In this document: positions 55,186-64,000 of the stretch, piece by piece | How the letters are laid out: the number at the start of each line of letters is the position of its first letter | Position numbering within the stretch: position 1 is the stretch's first letter | Origin: Pseudomonadota bacterium | GTDB lineage: Bacteria; Pseudomonadota; Gammaproteobacteria; Burkholderiales; Thiobacillaceae | Direction: 5' to 3' | Length of the DNA stretch: 64,000 nt | NCBI GenBank assembly: GCA_029558905.1 | Contig: JAKQCX010000030.1 | Location: forward strand, 83,674 to 147,673 | Made by a program: the position numbers and the translations under genes | Notes under the pieces: model-generated | Told to the model about the DNA's origin: nothing | Databases searched by the model: none | Seen by the model: the letters and a program-made list of their open reading frames with translations, nothing else

Positions 55186-56304
55186 ATGCCCTCCTTTGCA
55201 TTCAGCTGCCCGGACCATGCACACATGGCCCGGGCCCTGCGCCTGGCGGAGCAGGGCCTGTACGGCACCAGTCCCAACCCCCGTGTGGGCTGCGTCATCG
55301 TCCGCGACGGCAAAGTGGTGGGGGAGGGCTGGCATGCGCGTGCCGGCGAGCCCCATGCCGAGGCCTATGCCCTGCGGGCGGCGGGAGAGCGGGCGCGGGG
55401 CGCGACCGCCTACATCACCCTGGAGCCCTGTTCCCACCATGGCCGCACGCCACCCTGCGCGAATGCCCTGATCGATGCGGGCGTGGCCCGCGTGGTGGCC
55501 AGCATGCGGGACCCCAATCCCCAGGTCTCGGGCCGGGGCCTCGAACTCCTGACCCTGGCCGGGGTACGCGTCGAGGTGGGCCTAATGGGGGCCGAGGCCA
55601 GGGAATTGAACATCGGATTCATCTCCCGCATGCGCCGGGGGCGGCCCTGGGTGCGCCTGAAGACCGCTTCCAGCCTGGACGGCAAGACCGCCCTGCGGAA
55701 TGGCGAGTCCCGGTGGATCACCGGCCCGGACGCCCGTGTCGACGTGCAACGCCTGCGGGCCCGGGCCTGTGCCGTGCTCACCGGCGTGGGCACGGTGCTG
55801 GCGGACGATCCGCAACTGAACGTACGGGACATCGAGACCCCCCGCCAACCCTGGCGCGTGGTGCTGGACAGCCAACTGCGCACACCATCCCGGGCCCGTG
55901 TCCTCCTCCCCTTGCCCGAAGGCTTGGGAGAGGAAAGAACCCTGCTCGTGTGCGCCCGGGCCGATGCCGCCCGGCAGGAGGCCCTGCAGGCCGCCGGTGC
56001 CAGCATCCTGGAATTGCCCGGCGTAGACGGCCGGGTGGATCTGGCCGGTCTGATGCGCGCCCTGGGCCAGCGCGGCATCAACGAGGTACACGTGGAGGCC
56101 GGCGCCACCCTCAACGCCGCCCTGCTGCAGGCCGGCCTGGTGGACGAATGGGTGGCCTACCTGGCTGCGAAGGTCATGGGCGACCCCGCCCGGGGTCTGT
56201 TCGCCCTGCCCGCATATACACAAATGGCCCAGACACACGCCTTCAGTCTCGCGGACCTGCGCCGGCTGGGCGGGGACATCCGTCTGACCCTGCGTCCGGA
56301 CTGA
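55186..56304 (+). CDS. ribD: Bifunctional pyrimidine deaminase/reductase RibD
   Basis: A 372-residue riboflavin enzyme. The N-terminal deaminase domain has zinc ligands in HAEAYAL and [12 protein letters not shown]. The C-terminal reductase domain begins near residue 150 ([15 protein letters not shown]) and includes [15 protein letters not shown] and [14 protein letters not shown]. Start is set at MPSFAF (55186); frames further upstream lack conservation. Confidence 0.95.
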   Translation: MPSFAFSCPDHAHMARALRLAEQGLYGTSPNPRVGCVIVRDGKVVGEGWHARAGEPHAEAYALRAAGERARGATAYITLEPCSHHGRTPPCANALIDAGVARVVASMRDPNPQVSGRGLELLTLAGVRVEVGLMGAEARELNIGFISRMRRGRPWVRLKTASSLDGKTALRNGESRWITGPDARVDVQRLRARACAVLTGVGTVLADDPQLNVRDIETPRQPWRVVLDSQLRTPSRARVLLPLPEGLGEERTLLVCARADAARQEALQAAGASILELPGVDGRVDLAGLMRALGQRGINEVHVEAGATLNAALLQAGLVDEWVAYLAAKVMGDPARGLFALPAYTQMAQTHAFSLADLRRLGGDIRLTLRPD

Positions 56305-56353
56305 GACGGCACCCGATCCGGCATGGCGCGCGGCGGATTTCCCTGGTGCCGTC
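56305..56353 (+). repeat. Inverted repeat just after ribD
   Basis: GACGGCACC at 56305-56313 and GGTGCCGTC at 56345-56353 form a perfect 9-bp stem with a 31-nt loop that can fold further. It starts at the base after the ribD stop codon. There is no T run, so it may be an mRNA-processing or stability element. It does not have the features of an FMN riboswitch. Confidence 0.5.
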
Positions 56354-56408
56354 GAAAGCCATAAAATGGGCGCTTGCTCCGCGTCCCGCCCGCGTCCAGG
56401 AAAACCCC

Positions 56409-57011
56409 ATGTTCACCGGCATCATCCAGGCCGTCGGCCACGTCACCCATGTACAGGCAACCCAGGGCGGCGATGCGCGCGTGCGCATCGCCGCCGGGGG
56501 TCTGGACATGGGGGATGTGCGGTCTGGAGACTCCATCGCCTGCAATGGTGTGTGCCTGACGGTGGCGGCACGGACCCCGGACGGCTTCGACGTGGTGGTG
56601 TCGGGCGAGACCTTTGCCTGCACCATCGGCTTTGCCCCCGGTGATCGCCTCAACCTGGAAAAGGCCCTGCGCCTGGCGGATCGTCTGGGGGGGCACCTGG
56701 TGTCCGGGCATGTGGACGGGGTGGGCGAGGTGCTGCGCTTCGAACCGGTGGGGGATTCCTGGCTGCTGCAGATCCTTGCCCCGGAGAGCCTGACCCGCTA
56801 TCTGGCGCCCAAGGGCTCGGTGGCGGTGAACGGCGTGTCCCTGACCGTGAACCGGGTGCATGGGGCTGATTTCCACATCAACCTCATCCCCCATACCCTG
56901 GACCACACCATGCTGCGGGACCTTAAAGCCGGCAGCCGGGTCAATCTGGAAGCGGACATGCTGGCCCGCTACGCCGAGCGGTTGCTGCACTACGCGGCCG
57001 GCGCCGACTAG
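56409..57011 (+). CDS. ribE: Riboflavin synthase alpha chain
   Basis: A 200-residue enzyme made of two lumazine-binding repeats: [12 protein letters not shown] with [11 protein letters not shown], and [15 protein letters not shown] with [14 protein letters not shown]. It dismutates two dimethylribityllumazines to riboflavin. Length and the invariant N-terminus MFTGII fix the start. Confidence 0.96.
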   Translation: MFTGIIQAVGHVTHVQATQGGDARVRIAAGGLDMGDVRSGDSIACNGVCLTVAARTPDGFDVVVSGETFACTIGFAPGDRLNLEKALRLADRLGGHLVSGHVDGVGEVLRFEPVGDSWLLQILAPESLTRYLAPKGSVAVNGVSLTVNRVHGADFHINLIPHTLDHTMLRDLKAGSRVNLEADMLARYAERLLHYAAGAD

Positions 57012-57021
57012 GAATGATTGT

Positions 57022-58110
57022 ATGCCTCTAGCCCCCATCACCGAAATCGTCGCCGAGCTGAAGGCCGGCCGCATGGTCATCCTGGTGGATGAAGAGGACC
57101 GGGAAAACGAAGGCGACCTGGTCATGGCCGCCGAGTTCGCCACCCCGGAGGCCATCAACTTCATGGCCCGGTACGGTCGCGGCCTCATCTGCCTGACCCT
57201 GACGGATGAGCGCTGCCGTCAGCTGGGCCTGAAACAGATGGTGAACGACAACCAGACCCCCCATGGCACGGCCTTCACGGTCTCCATCGAGGCCGCCGAA
57301 GGGGTGACCACCGGCATCTCCGCCGCGGATCGGGCGGTGACCATACAGGCCGCCGTGAAGCGGGATGCCAGGCCCAGCGATATCCTCCAGCCCGGCCACG
57401 TCTTTCCCCTGCGCGCCCAACCCGGCGGTGTGCTGAAACGGGCCGGCCACACCGAGGCGGGTTGCGACCTGGCAGGCCTGGCGGGCCTGGAACCGGCAGC
57501 GGTGATCTGCGAGATCCTGAAAGAGGACGGTAGCATGGCCCGCCTGCCGGACCTGCTGGAGTTCGCGGCCGAACACGGCCTGAAGATCGGCACCATTGCC
57601 GACCTGATCCAGTACCGCGGCGAGAACGAGACCCTGGTGAAGCGGGTGGCGGAGAAGAACGTGCGCACCGCCTATGGATCCTTCGCCCTGGTGGCCTACC
57701 ATGACGAGACCGCCGACGAGACCCATCTGGCCCTGGTGCAAGGCGAAATCCGCCCGGAGGCCGAAACCCTGGTGCGGGTACATGAGCCCGTCTCCGTGCT
57801 GGATTTCCTCGATGCGGGCACCGACCACTCCTGGGGCATGCATGCCGCCCTGAAGGCGCTGGCCGCCACCGAGCGCGGCGTGATGGTGCTGATGCACCGC
57901 ACCGAGACCGGTGCCGATCTGCGCCAGCGTCTGACCACGGGCCCGCGGGCACTGGCCAAATTCGAACTGCGCAACTATGGTATCGGCGCCCAGATTCTGC
58001 GGGATCTGGGGGTGGGCCGCATGAGGCTCATGGCGCGCCACCGCCGCATGCCTTCCATGGCCGGTTTCGGCCTGGAGGTGACTGGATATCTGGAACAGGA
58101 GGGACACTGA
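57022..58110 (+). CDS. ribB: 3,4-dihydroxy-2-butanone-4-phosphate synthase with degenerate GTP cyclohydrolase II domain (RibBX type)
   Basis: A 362-residue protein. The N-terminal RibB domain is complete: [50 protein letters not shown]. The C-terminal half aligns with RibA, but the three zinc-binding cysteines of GTP cyclohydrolase II (normally in the SECLTGDVFGSLRCDCG region) are absent; the corresponding stretch reads [19 protein letters not shown]. It is thus unlikely to have cyclohydrolase activity, as in the RibBX variant known from proteobacteria, and a true ribA should exist elsewhere. Confidence 0.93.
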   Translation: MPLAPITEIVAELKAGRMVILVDEEDRENEGDLVMAAEFATPEAINFMARYGRGLICLTLTDERCRQLGLKQMVNDNQTPHGTAFTVSIEAAEGVTTGISAADRAVTIQAAVKRDARPSDILQPGHVFPLRAQPGGVLKRAGHTEAGCDLAGLAGLEPAAVICEILKEDGSMARLPDLLEFAAEHGLKIGTIADLIQYRGENETLVKRVAEKNVRTAYGSFALVAYHDETADETHLALVQGEIRPEAETLVRVHEPVSVLDFLDAGTDHSWGMHAALKALAATERGVMVLMHRTETGADLRQRLTTGPRALAKFELRNYGIGAQILRDLGVGRMRLMARHRRMPSMAGFGLEVTGYLEQEGH

Positions 58111-58111
58111 C

Positions 58112-58591
58112 ATGGCTCGGTACGGCAAGCTGTTCGAATTCGAATCCAACCTGGATGGCACGGGCCTGCGGGTGGGCGTGGTCATGAGTCGCTTCAACAA
58201 CGACGTGAGCGAGGGTCTGCTGTCGGCCTGCACCACCACCCTGCTGAAGATGGGCGTGAAGCCCGAGGATATCCGCATCGCCACCGTGGCCGGCGCCCTG
58301 GAGATCCCCCTGGTGCTGCAGGGCATGGCCCGTACCGGCAGGTATGATGCCCTGGTGGCCGTGGGTGCGGTGATCCGTGGCGAGACCTACCACTTTGAGG
58401 TGGTATCCAATGAGATGGCCAGCGGCATCACCCGGGTCAATCTGGATACCGGCGTGCCCATCGCCAACGGCGTGCTTACCACCAACACCGACCATCAGGC
58501 GATGGAACGCGTGTCCGACAAGGGCCGGGAGGCCGCCCAGTGCGCCGTGGAGATGGCCAACCTGCTGCGCGCCATTCAGGCACACCCATGA
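58112..58591 (+). CDS. ribH: 6,7-dimethyl-8-ribityllumazine synthase
   Basis: A 159-residue enzyme that makes the riboflavin precursor. [42 protein letters not shown] and the terminal [10 protein letters not shown] are family signatures. It begins 1 bp after the ribB stop, and its own stop overlaps nusB (ATGA). Confidence 0.96.
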   Translation: MARYGKLFEFESNLDGTGLRVGVVMSRFNNDVSEGLLSACTTTLLKMGVKPEDIRIATVAGALEIPLVLQGMARTGRYDALVAVGAVIRGETYHFEVVSNEMASGITRVNLDTGVPIANGVLTTNTDHQAMERVSDKGREAAQCAVEMANLLRAIQAHP

Positions 58592-59058
58592 TCACCAGGC
58601 AGGCCGGGCCAGGCCGCGGCAGCCGGCGGATTGCGCGTGAGCTGACCCTGCGCGCCCTGTATGAATGGCAGGTAGCCGGCGGTGACCTGGCTGCCCTGCA
58701 GGTGCACATGGAAGAGGAGGAGGAGAGTGCGCGGCTCATGGCCGAGGCCAATACCGCCTTTTTCCAGGAGCTGCTGGCGGGGGTGCTGCGCACGACCGAT
58801 GCGCTGCATGCGGCCCTGGGCCCGCACCTGGACCGAGCCGTGACCGAACTCTCGCCCGTGGAACACGCCGCCCTGCTCATCGGTGCCTATGAGCTGTTGC
58901 ATACCCCCAATGTGCCCTACAAGGTGGTCATCAACGAGGCCGTGAATCTGGCCAAGAAATACGGTGGCACCGACGGCCACAAGTTCGTCAATGGTGTGCT
59001 GGACAAGCTGGCCAGGGGCGTGCGCGGCGTGGAAATCGAGGCTGCGCCACGGGTCTGA
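58588..59058 (+). CDS. nusB: Transcription antitermination factor NusB
   Basis: A 156-residue all-helical RNA-binding protein: [16 protein letters not shown] at the N-terminus, [16 protein letters not shown] and [29 protein letters not shown] at the end. With NusE it binds boxA in rRNA leaders, such as the one at the end of this window. Confidence 0.95.
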   Translation: MITRQAGPGRGSRRIARELTLRALYEWQVAGGDLAALQVHMEEEEESARLMAEANTAFFQELLAGVLRTTDALHAALGPHLDRAVTELSPVEHAALLIGAYELLHTPNVPYKVVINEAVNLAKKYGGTDGHKFVNGVLDKLARGVRGVEIEAAPRV

Positions 59059-59070
59059 GCCGGCGCGGCC

Positions 59071-60027
59071 ATGCCTACCGAATTCGACCTCATCCGCCTG
59101 TTTTTTACCCGGCCCGCACCGGGGGCGGTGCTGGGCGTGGGAGATGATGCCGCCCTGTTGTGCCCCACCACGGGTATGGAACTGGCGGTGACCACGGACA
59201 TGCTCTTGCTGGGGCGCCATTTCCTGGCCGACGTGGACCCCCGTCTGCTGGGTCACAAGACCCTGGCGGTGAACCTGTCCGACCTAGCTGCCATGGGGGC
59301 CACCCCGCGCTGGGCCACCCTGGCCCTGGCCCTGCCCGAGGTGGACGAGACCTGGCTGACTGGCTTCAGCCGAGGCTTCCTGGAGCTGGCGGCGCGCTTC
59401 GGCGTGGACCTGGTGGGAGGGGATACCACCCGGGGACCGCTCAACCTTTGCGTCACCCTGCTGGGCGAGATACCCAGCGGCCTGGCCCTGCGCCGGGATG
59501 GGGCTCGGGCCGGGGATGAAATCTGGGTTTCCGGCCAGCTGGGAGGGGCTGCACTGGGGTTGCACCATCTGCGGGCTGCAGTGCCCCTGACCCGCGGGGA
59601 GGCCATGGCCTGTCGGGCCCGTCTGCACAGCCCGGAGCCCCGTGTGGATCTGGGTCTGGCGCTGCGCGGTCTGGCCCGTGGGGCCATCGATGTCTCCGAT
59701 GGCTTTGCCGCCGACTTGGGGCACATCCTGGAACGTTCCGGAGTGGGGGCCGAGGTGGCGTTCAGCCGGCTGCCCGCCCATCCGGCAGTGCAGGCGCGCC
59801 TGGATGACGCCCTGGCCCGACAATGTCTGCTGGCCGGGGGCGATGACTACGAGCTGTGCTTCACCGCCCCGACGGGGGTGGGCCGGGAGGTTGAGGCCGC
59901 CGCGTCTCGGGTCGGAGTGAGGGTGACCCGGGTGGGGCGCATCACCTCGGAGCCGGGTTTACGTATCCTGGACGAGGATGGTCGGGCCATGCATCTGGAA
60001 AGCCTGGGTTATGACCACTTCGCCTGA
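59071..60027 (+). CDS. thiL: Thiamine-monophosphate kinase
   Basis: A 318-residue kinase producing thiamine diphosphate. EFDLIRLFF at the start, GVGDDAALL, the Mg-binding DMLLLGRHF and LAVNLSDLAAMGATPRWA, DLVGGDTTRGP and AIDVSDGFAADLGHI are all conserved. It overlaps pgpA by 17 bp. Confidence 0.95.
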   Translation: MPTEFDLIRLFFTRPAPGAVLGVGDDAALLCPTTGMELAVTTDMLLLGRHFLADVDPRLLGHKTLAVNLSDLAAMGATPRWATLALALPEVDETWLTGFSRGFLELAARFGVDLVGGDTTRGPLNLCVTLLGEIPSGLALRRDGARAGDEIWVSGQLGGAALGLHHLRAAVPLTRGEAMACRARLHSPEPRVDLGLALRGLARGAIDVSDGFAADLGHILERSGVGAEVAFSRLPAHPAVQARLDDALARQCLLAGGDDYELCFTAPTGVGREVEAAASRVGVRVTRVGRITSEPGLRILDEDGRAMHLESLGYDHFA

Positions 60028-60508
60028 ACACCACCGGACCCGGCAGCCCGATCTGACCTTCCTCCTAGCCCATCCGGCCCATTTCCTGGCCTTGGGCTTC
60101 GGTGCCGGCCTGTCCCCCAAGGCCCCGGGTACGCTGGGTACCCTGGTGGCCTTCCCGCTGTTCTGGCTGCTGCAGGCCTCCCCCTTGTACTGGGCGTGGG
60201 TGCTCCTGTTCCTGGCCCTGGGAGTCTGGATCTGCGGGGTGACCGGACGGAACCTGGGGGTGCCGGACCATGGCGGCATCGTCTGGGACGAGGTGGCCGC
60301 CTTCCTGCTGGTGCTGCCCTTTGCCCCGCAGGCTTTTCCGGGTTATCTCCTGGCCTTCGCCCTGTTTCGCCTGTTCGACATCTGGAAACCCTTCCCCATC
60401 GCCTGGCTGGACGCCCGGGCGAAGGGCGGGCTGGGGGTGATGCTGGACGATATGTTGGCAGCGGGCTACAGCATCGTCTGCCTATTGGGGATACGGACAT
60501 GGATGTGA
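60011..60508 (+). CDS. pgpA: Phosphatidylglycerophosphatase A
   Basis: A 165-residue membrane phosphatase with GFGAGLSPKAPGTLGTL near the N-terminus and GGIVWDEVAAF carrying the metal-binding acidic residues. FRLFDIWKPFP follows, then LGVMLDDMLAA. It dephosphorylates phosphatidylglycerol phosphate in the inner membrane. It overlaps thiL and pncC. Confidence 0.94.
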   Translation: MTTSPEHHRTRQPDLTFLLAHPAHFLALGFGAGLSPKAPGTLGTLVAFPLFWLLQASPLYWAWVLLFLALGVWICGVTGRNLGVPDHGGIVWDEVAAFLLVLPFAPQAFPGYLLAFALFRLFDIWKPFPIAWLDARAKGGLGVMLDDMLAAGYSIVCLLGIRTWM

Positions 60509-60993
60509 CGCAGGCACGACTTGAAGGCCTGGCCCTGGAGCTGGGCCAGGCCCTGCTGGCCCGGGGCTGGATGCTGGCCTGCGCGGAATCCTGCACAGGC
60601 GGCTGGGCCGCACAGGCCTGCACCGCCATCGCTGGCAGCTCCGCCTGGTTCGAGCGTGGCTTCGTGACCTACAGCAATGCCGCCAAGATGGAATTGCTGG
60701 GGGTGTCGGAACCTGATCTGCTGAGACACGGGGCGGTAAGTCTGGAGGTGGCCCGGGCCATGGCCGAGGGGGTCTTGGCCCACAGCCGGGCGCGCGTGGC
60801 CTTTGCCATTACCGGGATCGCCGGCCCCACCGGAGGCTCGCCGGAAAAACCCGTGGGCACGGTGTGTTTCGCCTGGGCGGTGCAGGGCCGGGAAATCCGG
60901 CTGGAACGGGCGCTGTTTGCTGGGGATCGCCGGGCCATCCGGGCCCAGGCGGTGGCCTATGCCCTCGGTTATATGCGGGATGCCGTGGCTTGA
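60499..60993 (+). CDS. pncC: Nicotinamide-nucleotide amidohydrolase (CinA C-terminal family)
   Basis: A 164-residue stand-alone CinA C-terminal domain: [20 protein letters not shown] with the catalytic serine, [17 protein letters not shown] and [20 protein letters not shown]. It deamidates nicotinamide mononucleotide in NAD recycling. It overlaps pgpA by 10 bp and lies 39 bp before recA, a frequent arrangement. Confidence 0.94.
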   Translation: MDVTQARLEGLALELGQALLARGWMLACAESCTGGWAAQACTAIAGSSAWFERGFVTYSNAAKMELLGVSEPDLLRHGAVSLEVARAMAEGVLAHSRARVAFAITGIAGPTGGSPEKPVGTVCFAWAVQGREIRLERALFAGDRRAIRAQAVAYALGYMRDAVA

Positions 60994-61032
60994 GCCCATG
61001 CCATAATCGGGCCATTCTTGAGAGGAAGCGAC

Positions 61033-62052
61033 ATGGACGACAACAAGGCCAAGGCCCTGGCGGCCGCCCTGGCCCAGATCGAAAAGCAGTTCGGCAAGGG
61101 CTCCATCATGAAGATGGGCGACGGCAGCGTGGCCGAGGATATCCAGGTGGTATCCACCGGCTCCCTGGGGCTGGATGTGGCCCTGGGGGTGGGCGGGCTG
61201 CCGCGGGGCCGGGTGGTAGAAATCTACGGTCCGGAATCCTCCGGCAAGACCACCCTGACCCTGCAAGTCATCGCCGAGATGCAAAAGCTGGGGGGCACGG
61301 CGGCCTTCATCGACGCGGAACACGCCCTGGACCCGGTGTATGCCCAGAAGCTGGGGGTGCACGTGGGGGAATTGCTCATTTCCCAGCCGGATACCGGCGA
61401 GCAGGCCCTGGAGATCGCCGACATGCTGGTGCGCTCCGGGGGGGTGGATGTCATCGTCATCGACTCGGTGGCGGCGCTGACGCCCAAGGCCGAGATCGAG
61501 GGCGAGATGGGCGACTCCCACGTCGGCCTGCAGGCCCGCCTCATGAGCCAGGCCCTGCGCAAGCTCACCGCCAACATCAAGCGTACCAATACCCTGGTGA
61601 TCTTCATCAACCAGATCCGCATGAAGATCGGCGTCATGTTCGGCAACCCGGAAACCACCACCGGCGGCAACGCCCTCAAGTTCTATGCCTCGGTACGCTT
61701 GGACATTCGCCGTATCGGCGGCATCAAGAAGGGTGACGAGGTCATCGGCAACGAGACCCGGGTGAAGGTGGTGAAGAACAAGGTCTCCCCCCCCTTCAAG
61801 GAGGCGATCTTCGACATCCTGTATGGTGAGGGCATCTCCAGGGAGGGCGAGATCATCGAGTTGGGCGTGGCCCACAAGCTCATCGACAAGTCGGGTGCCT
61901 GGTATGCCTATCAGGGCGAGAAGATCGGCCAGGGCAAGGACAATGCCCGGGAATATTTGCGCCAGCACCCGGAAATCGCCGCCGATGTGGAGGCCCAGAT
62001 CCGCGAGAGACTGGGTGTGAGATCCCCCGCGCCGGCCCCCGCCACCACTTGA
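61033..62052 (+). CDS. recA: Recombinase RecA
   Basis: A 339-residue recombinase. Walker A GPESSGKT, the [24 protein letters not shown]alker B region, and loop segments [20 protein letters not shown] and [27 protein letters not shown] are intact. AGAGGAAGCGAC precedes the ATG. The recX start overlaps its stop. Confidence 0.98.
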   Translation: MDDNKAKALAAALAQIEKQFGKGSIMKMGDGSVAEDIQVVSTGSLGLDVALGVGGLPRGRVVEIYGPESSGKTTLTLQVIAEMQKLGGTAAFIDAEHALDPVYAQKLGVHVGELLISQPDTGEQALEIADMLVRSGGVDVIVIDSVAALTPKAEIEGEMGDSHVGLQARLMSQALRKLTANIKRTNTLVIFINQIRMKIGVMFGNPETTTGGNALKFYASVRLDIRRIGGIKKGDEVIGNETRVKVVKNKVSPPFKEAIFDILYGEGISREGEIIELGVAHKLIDKSGAWYAYQGEKIGQGKDNAREYLRQHPEIAADVEAQIRERLGVRSPAPAPATT

Positions 62053-62480
62053 AACTCCGTCAGCGGGCCCTGGATCTCCTGGCCCGGCGGGAGCACAGCA
62101 GGGCGGAGCTGGCACGCAAGCTTGCTCCACACGGCGAGCCGTCGGAGATCGCGGATGTGCTGGACGGGTTGGAGCGGGAAAACCTGCTCTCCAATGCCCG
62201 CTTTGCCGAAGCCCTGGCGCACGCCCGGGCCGAACGTTACGGCAGTGCGCGCCTGCAGGTGGAGTTGCGCGCAAAAGGGGTGCCCGAAGGTATCGTTGAG
62301 CAGGTGGTGAGCGAGGCGCGGGCCAAGGACCTGATCGCGGCCCGTGCCATATGGACCCGGAAGTTCGGCCAGCCTGCAGGGGATGCGGCGGCCCGGGTTC
62401 GGCAGTTGCGCTTTCTCGTCAGCCGGGGCTTCCCTGCAGAGGTGGCCAGGCGGGTGGTGGGGGACTGGTCCGAGGATTAA
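62049..62480 (+). CDS. recX: Regulatory protein RecX
   Basis: A 143-residue helical modulator of RecA with three tandem three-helix repeats ([57 protein letters not shown]). Translation begins at TTG overlapping the recA stop (TTGA). The end overlaps the convergent alcohol dehydrogenase by 4 bp. Confidence 0.92.
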   Translation: MKLRQRALDLLARREHSRAELARKLAPHGEPSEIADVLDGLERENLLSNARFAEALAHARAERYGSARLQVELRAKGVPEGIVEQVVSEARAKDLIAARAIWTRKFGQPAGDAAARVRQLRFLVSRGFPAEVARRVVGDWSED

Positions 62481-63655
62481 AGCCTGGCCCGCAGAATGGC
62501 CGCGACTTCCGTGTCGCTCAGCACGACGGGGTTGGTCTTCATGCTGGAGCCCCGGCTGTGGGCCACGATGCGGGGAATATCCGTTTCCATGATGCCGTAC
62601 TGGCCCAGGCGGGGCAGTTGCAGGCGGCAGGTCCAGTCTTCCAGGATGTCCAACAGGGTCTGGCGTGCGGTGTGCTCGTCCAAGCCAGACCGGCTCAGCA
62701 GGCGACCTGCCTGGGCATATTTGGCCAGGGTCGGGTTGTCGGGCTCCCGGGCCTGCATGACCGCGATGTTCACACGCGTGGCCTGCGCCACCAGGGTGCC
62801 GCACACCACGCCATGGGGGATCGGAAAGAAGGCCCCCAAGGGGGAGGCCAGGCCATGCACCGAGCCCAGGCCCACATGGGCCAGGGTGATGCCGGACAGC
62901 AGGGCGGCATAGGCCATGTTGGCCCGGTGTTCTGTCTGGGTGCCGACGCCTTCATACCAAGGCAGCAGGGCATCCCGGACCTTTTCCATGCCTGAGAGGG
63001 CCAGGGCATCCATCAGCGGATGGGCCCGGATGGAGACGTAGGATTCCAGCAACTGCGTGAAGGCGTCCATGCCGTTGGCCGCCAGCACGGGGGGCGGGCA
63101 GCTGGCCAGCAGATCGGGGTCGATGATGGCCCACTCCGCCATGAGTTTGTCGTCGCGGAAGGACTTCTTGAACCCCCGCTCGCCCTGGAGGGAGAGCACC
63201 GCATTCTTGGTGGCCTCCGAGCCGGTCCCCGCCGTGGTGGGTACGGCGATGAAGGGTGTGGCGGGGCCCTTGTAGGGCCGCTCCGGGCCCACACCCTCCA
63301 GGTGTTCCAGCACGGAGTTGCCGGGCCGGAGCAGGCCGGCGATGGCCTTGGCCGCATCCAGGGTGCTGCCACCGCCGATGCCCACCACGCAGTCGATGGG
63401 CTCGGACCGATAGCGGGCCACAGCCTCATCCACCAGGGCAGGAGAGGGCTCTCCCGCTACGCTGATCAGCTCCCAGGCGATTCCATGCCTTGTCAGATCC
63501 CTGGCCAGAGGATCCCAGTGGGGGCTCGCGTGCAGGGAGCGGGCGCCCGTCACGATGAGGGCACACTGGCCATAGGCGGCCACCCTTGCAGGGAGGCGAG
63601 CGAGAGCGCCGGCGCCAAAGTCGACGCAAGGCAGGCGGGCAAGCTGGAAGTCCAT
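62477..63655 (-). CDS. Iron-containing alcohol dehydrogenase
   Basis: A 392-residue group III alcohol dehydrogenase. An N-terminal nucleotide-binding half has VVGIGGGSTLDAAKA and VPTTAGTGSEATKNAV. The C-terminal helical half has metal ligands in NGMDAFTQLLES, VGLGSVHGLASPLGA and FPIPHGVVCG. The start MDFQLARLP at 63655 is set by family alignment; upstream codons are not conserved. The substrate is not predictable; candidates are short alcohols, aldehydes or lactaldehyde. Confidence 0.92.
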   Translation of the reverse strand: MDFQLARLPCVDFGAGALARLPARVAAYGQCALIVTGARSLHASPHWDPLARDLTRHGIAWELISVAGEPSPALVDEAVARYRSEPIDCVVGIGGGSTLDAAKAIAGLLRPGNSVLEHLEGVGPERPYKGPATPFIAVPTTAGTGSEATKNAVLSLQGERGFKKSFRDDKLMAEWAIIDPDLLASCPPPVLAANGMDAFTQLLESYVSIRAHPLMDALALSGMEKVRDALLPWYEGVGTQTEHRANMAYAALLSGITLAHVGLGSVHGLASPLGAFFPIPHGVVCGTLVAQATRVNIAVMQAREPDNPTLAKYAQAGRLLSRSGLDEHTARQTLLDILEDWTCRLQLPRLGQYGIMETDIPRIVAHSRGSSMKTNPVVLSDTEVAAILRARL

Positions 63656-63742
63656 GGACAGGGGTTCGAGGGCTCTCGGGGTCACAGCAGGGATGGTCCA
63701 TCCTATAAGGAGGGTGCGGAAGGTGGCAAACGAGGGTGGCAC

Positions 63743-63771
63743 TTGACGCATGCGCCAACGGTCTGTACAGT
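63743..63771 (+). promoter_or_regulatory. Sigma-70 promoter of the initiator tRNA
   Basis: TTGACG and TACAGT are separated by 17 bp; transcription would start near 63778, about 7 nt before the mature tRNA. Confidence 0.75.
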
Positions 63772-63784
63772 CCCACTTCTCGAT

Positions 63785-63861
63785 CGCGGGGTGGAGCAGT
63801 CTGGCAGCTCGTCGGGCTCATAACCCGAAGGTCACAGGTTCAAATCCTGTCCCCGCAACCA
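63785..63861 (+). tRNA. Initiator tRNA-fMet (CAU)
   Basis: A 77-nt cloverleaf with anticodon CAT in the loop CTCATAA, T-loop GGTTCAAATCC and an encoded CCA. The first acceptor pair is the C-A mismatch and the anticodon stem has three G-C pairs (GGG/CCC), both diagnostic of bacterial initiator tRNA. Confidence 0.97.
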
Positions 63862-64000
63862 GTTCTTTAACAGTTTGCTTACAGCCTTAAGTTGTGGGCA
63901 TTGGGTTGGGTAGATTCACCTGAATGGGTGGATTGAAGCGAAGGTAAGACCTGATGCTTGCACAAGTCAGAGATCTGATGAGTGGAGCGGCTTGCTTGCA
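63862..64000 (+). other. Probable rRNA operon leader with boxA-like element
   Basis: TTCTTTAACA (63863-63872), two bases after the tRNA, matches the boxA antitermination element. The AT-richer sequence that follows resembles a 16S leader or rRNA spacer of betaproteobacteria. No mature 16S sequence is reached by 64000. Confidence 0.6.

Noticed and set aside
52983..55313. A 776-codon open frame on the minus strand
   Set aside because: It is antisense to glyA, nrdR and neighbours, with no family resemblance.
54609..57021. FMN riboswitch in the riboflavin gene cluster
   Set aside because: None of the gaps between nrdR, ribD, ribE and ribB is long enough for, or contains, the conserved FMN-element pairing pattern.
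63862..64000. Start of the mature 16S rRNA inside the window
   Set aside because: The conserved 16S 5' end (AGAGTTTGATC-type) is not reached; only leader or spacer sequence is present.
1..64000. CRISPR arrays, phage genes or integrase attachment sites
   Set aside because: No regularly spaced repeats, cas genes, phage structural genes or integrases were seen; the only mobile element is the decayed IS.

Overview
The window is about 64 kb of GC-rich DNA with dense operons and very short intergenic gaps. Gene content and order point to a betaproteobacterium, probably a sulfur-oxidising chemolithoautotroph of the Thiobacillus/Nitrosomonadales kind. The clues are a PEP-CTERM-system TPR protein, the algR-hemC-hemD-hemX-hemY block next to argH, the cyaY/lptM/lysA block, carboxyspermidine-type polyamine genes, and a large cluster of candidate inorganic-carbon and anion transporters. 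The lineage is an inference from synteny, not a measured placement.

Layout. 1-11.5 kb: end of a prsT-like TPR gene, an epimerase, a ferredoxin-type reductase, haem genes hemCDXY (with a very short hemY), a thioredoxin-like protein, an AlgR-like regulator, argH, cyaY, lptM, lysA and a histone H1-like Lys/Ala repeat protein. 11.5-17.4 kb: a gene-poor stretch, then nspC and a carboxyspermidine dehydrogenase, an orphan mlaF-like ATPase, and a PLP lyase overlapping a stand-alone 4-mercaptohistidine N-methyltransferase (a candidate split ovothiol pathway). 17.4-23.1 kb: a chemoreceptor, a UspA protein with a SulP transporter, and an OmpR-type two-component pair.

23.2-47.9 kb is the most interesting part. 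Two paralogous modules of sensor kinase plus sigma-54 activator flank a TauE/SafE exporter operon, two 707-residue SulP transporters that share an unusual coiled-coil insertion, and a gamma-class carbonic anhydrase. They are followed by an apparent transcription unit running from a UspA-like gene through SulP, a NuoM-like subunit, DabA, DabB (NuoL-like) and two more NuoM-like subunits, ending with a methyltransferase and a small DMT protein. Sigma-54 (-24/-12) promoters with inverted-repeat activator sites about 98 bp upstream can be read in two divergent regions, and one inverted-repeat type recurs between the SulP-A and carbonic anhydrase genes. The simplest reading is a regulated bicarbonate/CO2 (or oxyanion) uptake island feeding carbon fixation.

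47.9-64 kb: a SYLF-domain protein, a decayed IS5-family element just upstream of an archaeal-type class I fructose-bisphosphate aldolase, a pabB-pabC fusion, then the conserved run glyA-nrdR-ribD-ribE-ribB(X)-ribH-nusB-thiL-pgpA-pncC-recA-recX. An iron-containing alcohol dehydrogenase converges on recX. The window ends with an initiator tRNA-Met and what looks like the leader of an rRNA operon.
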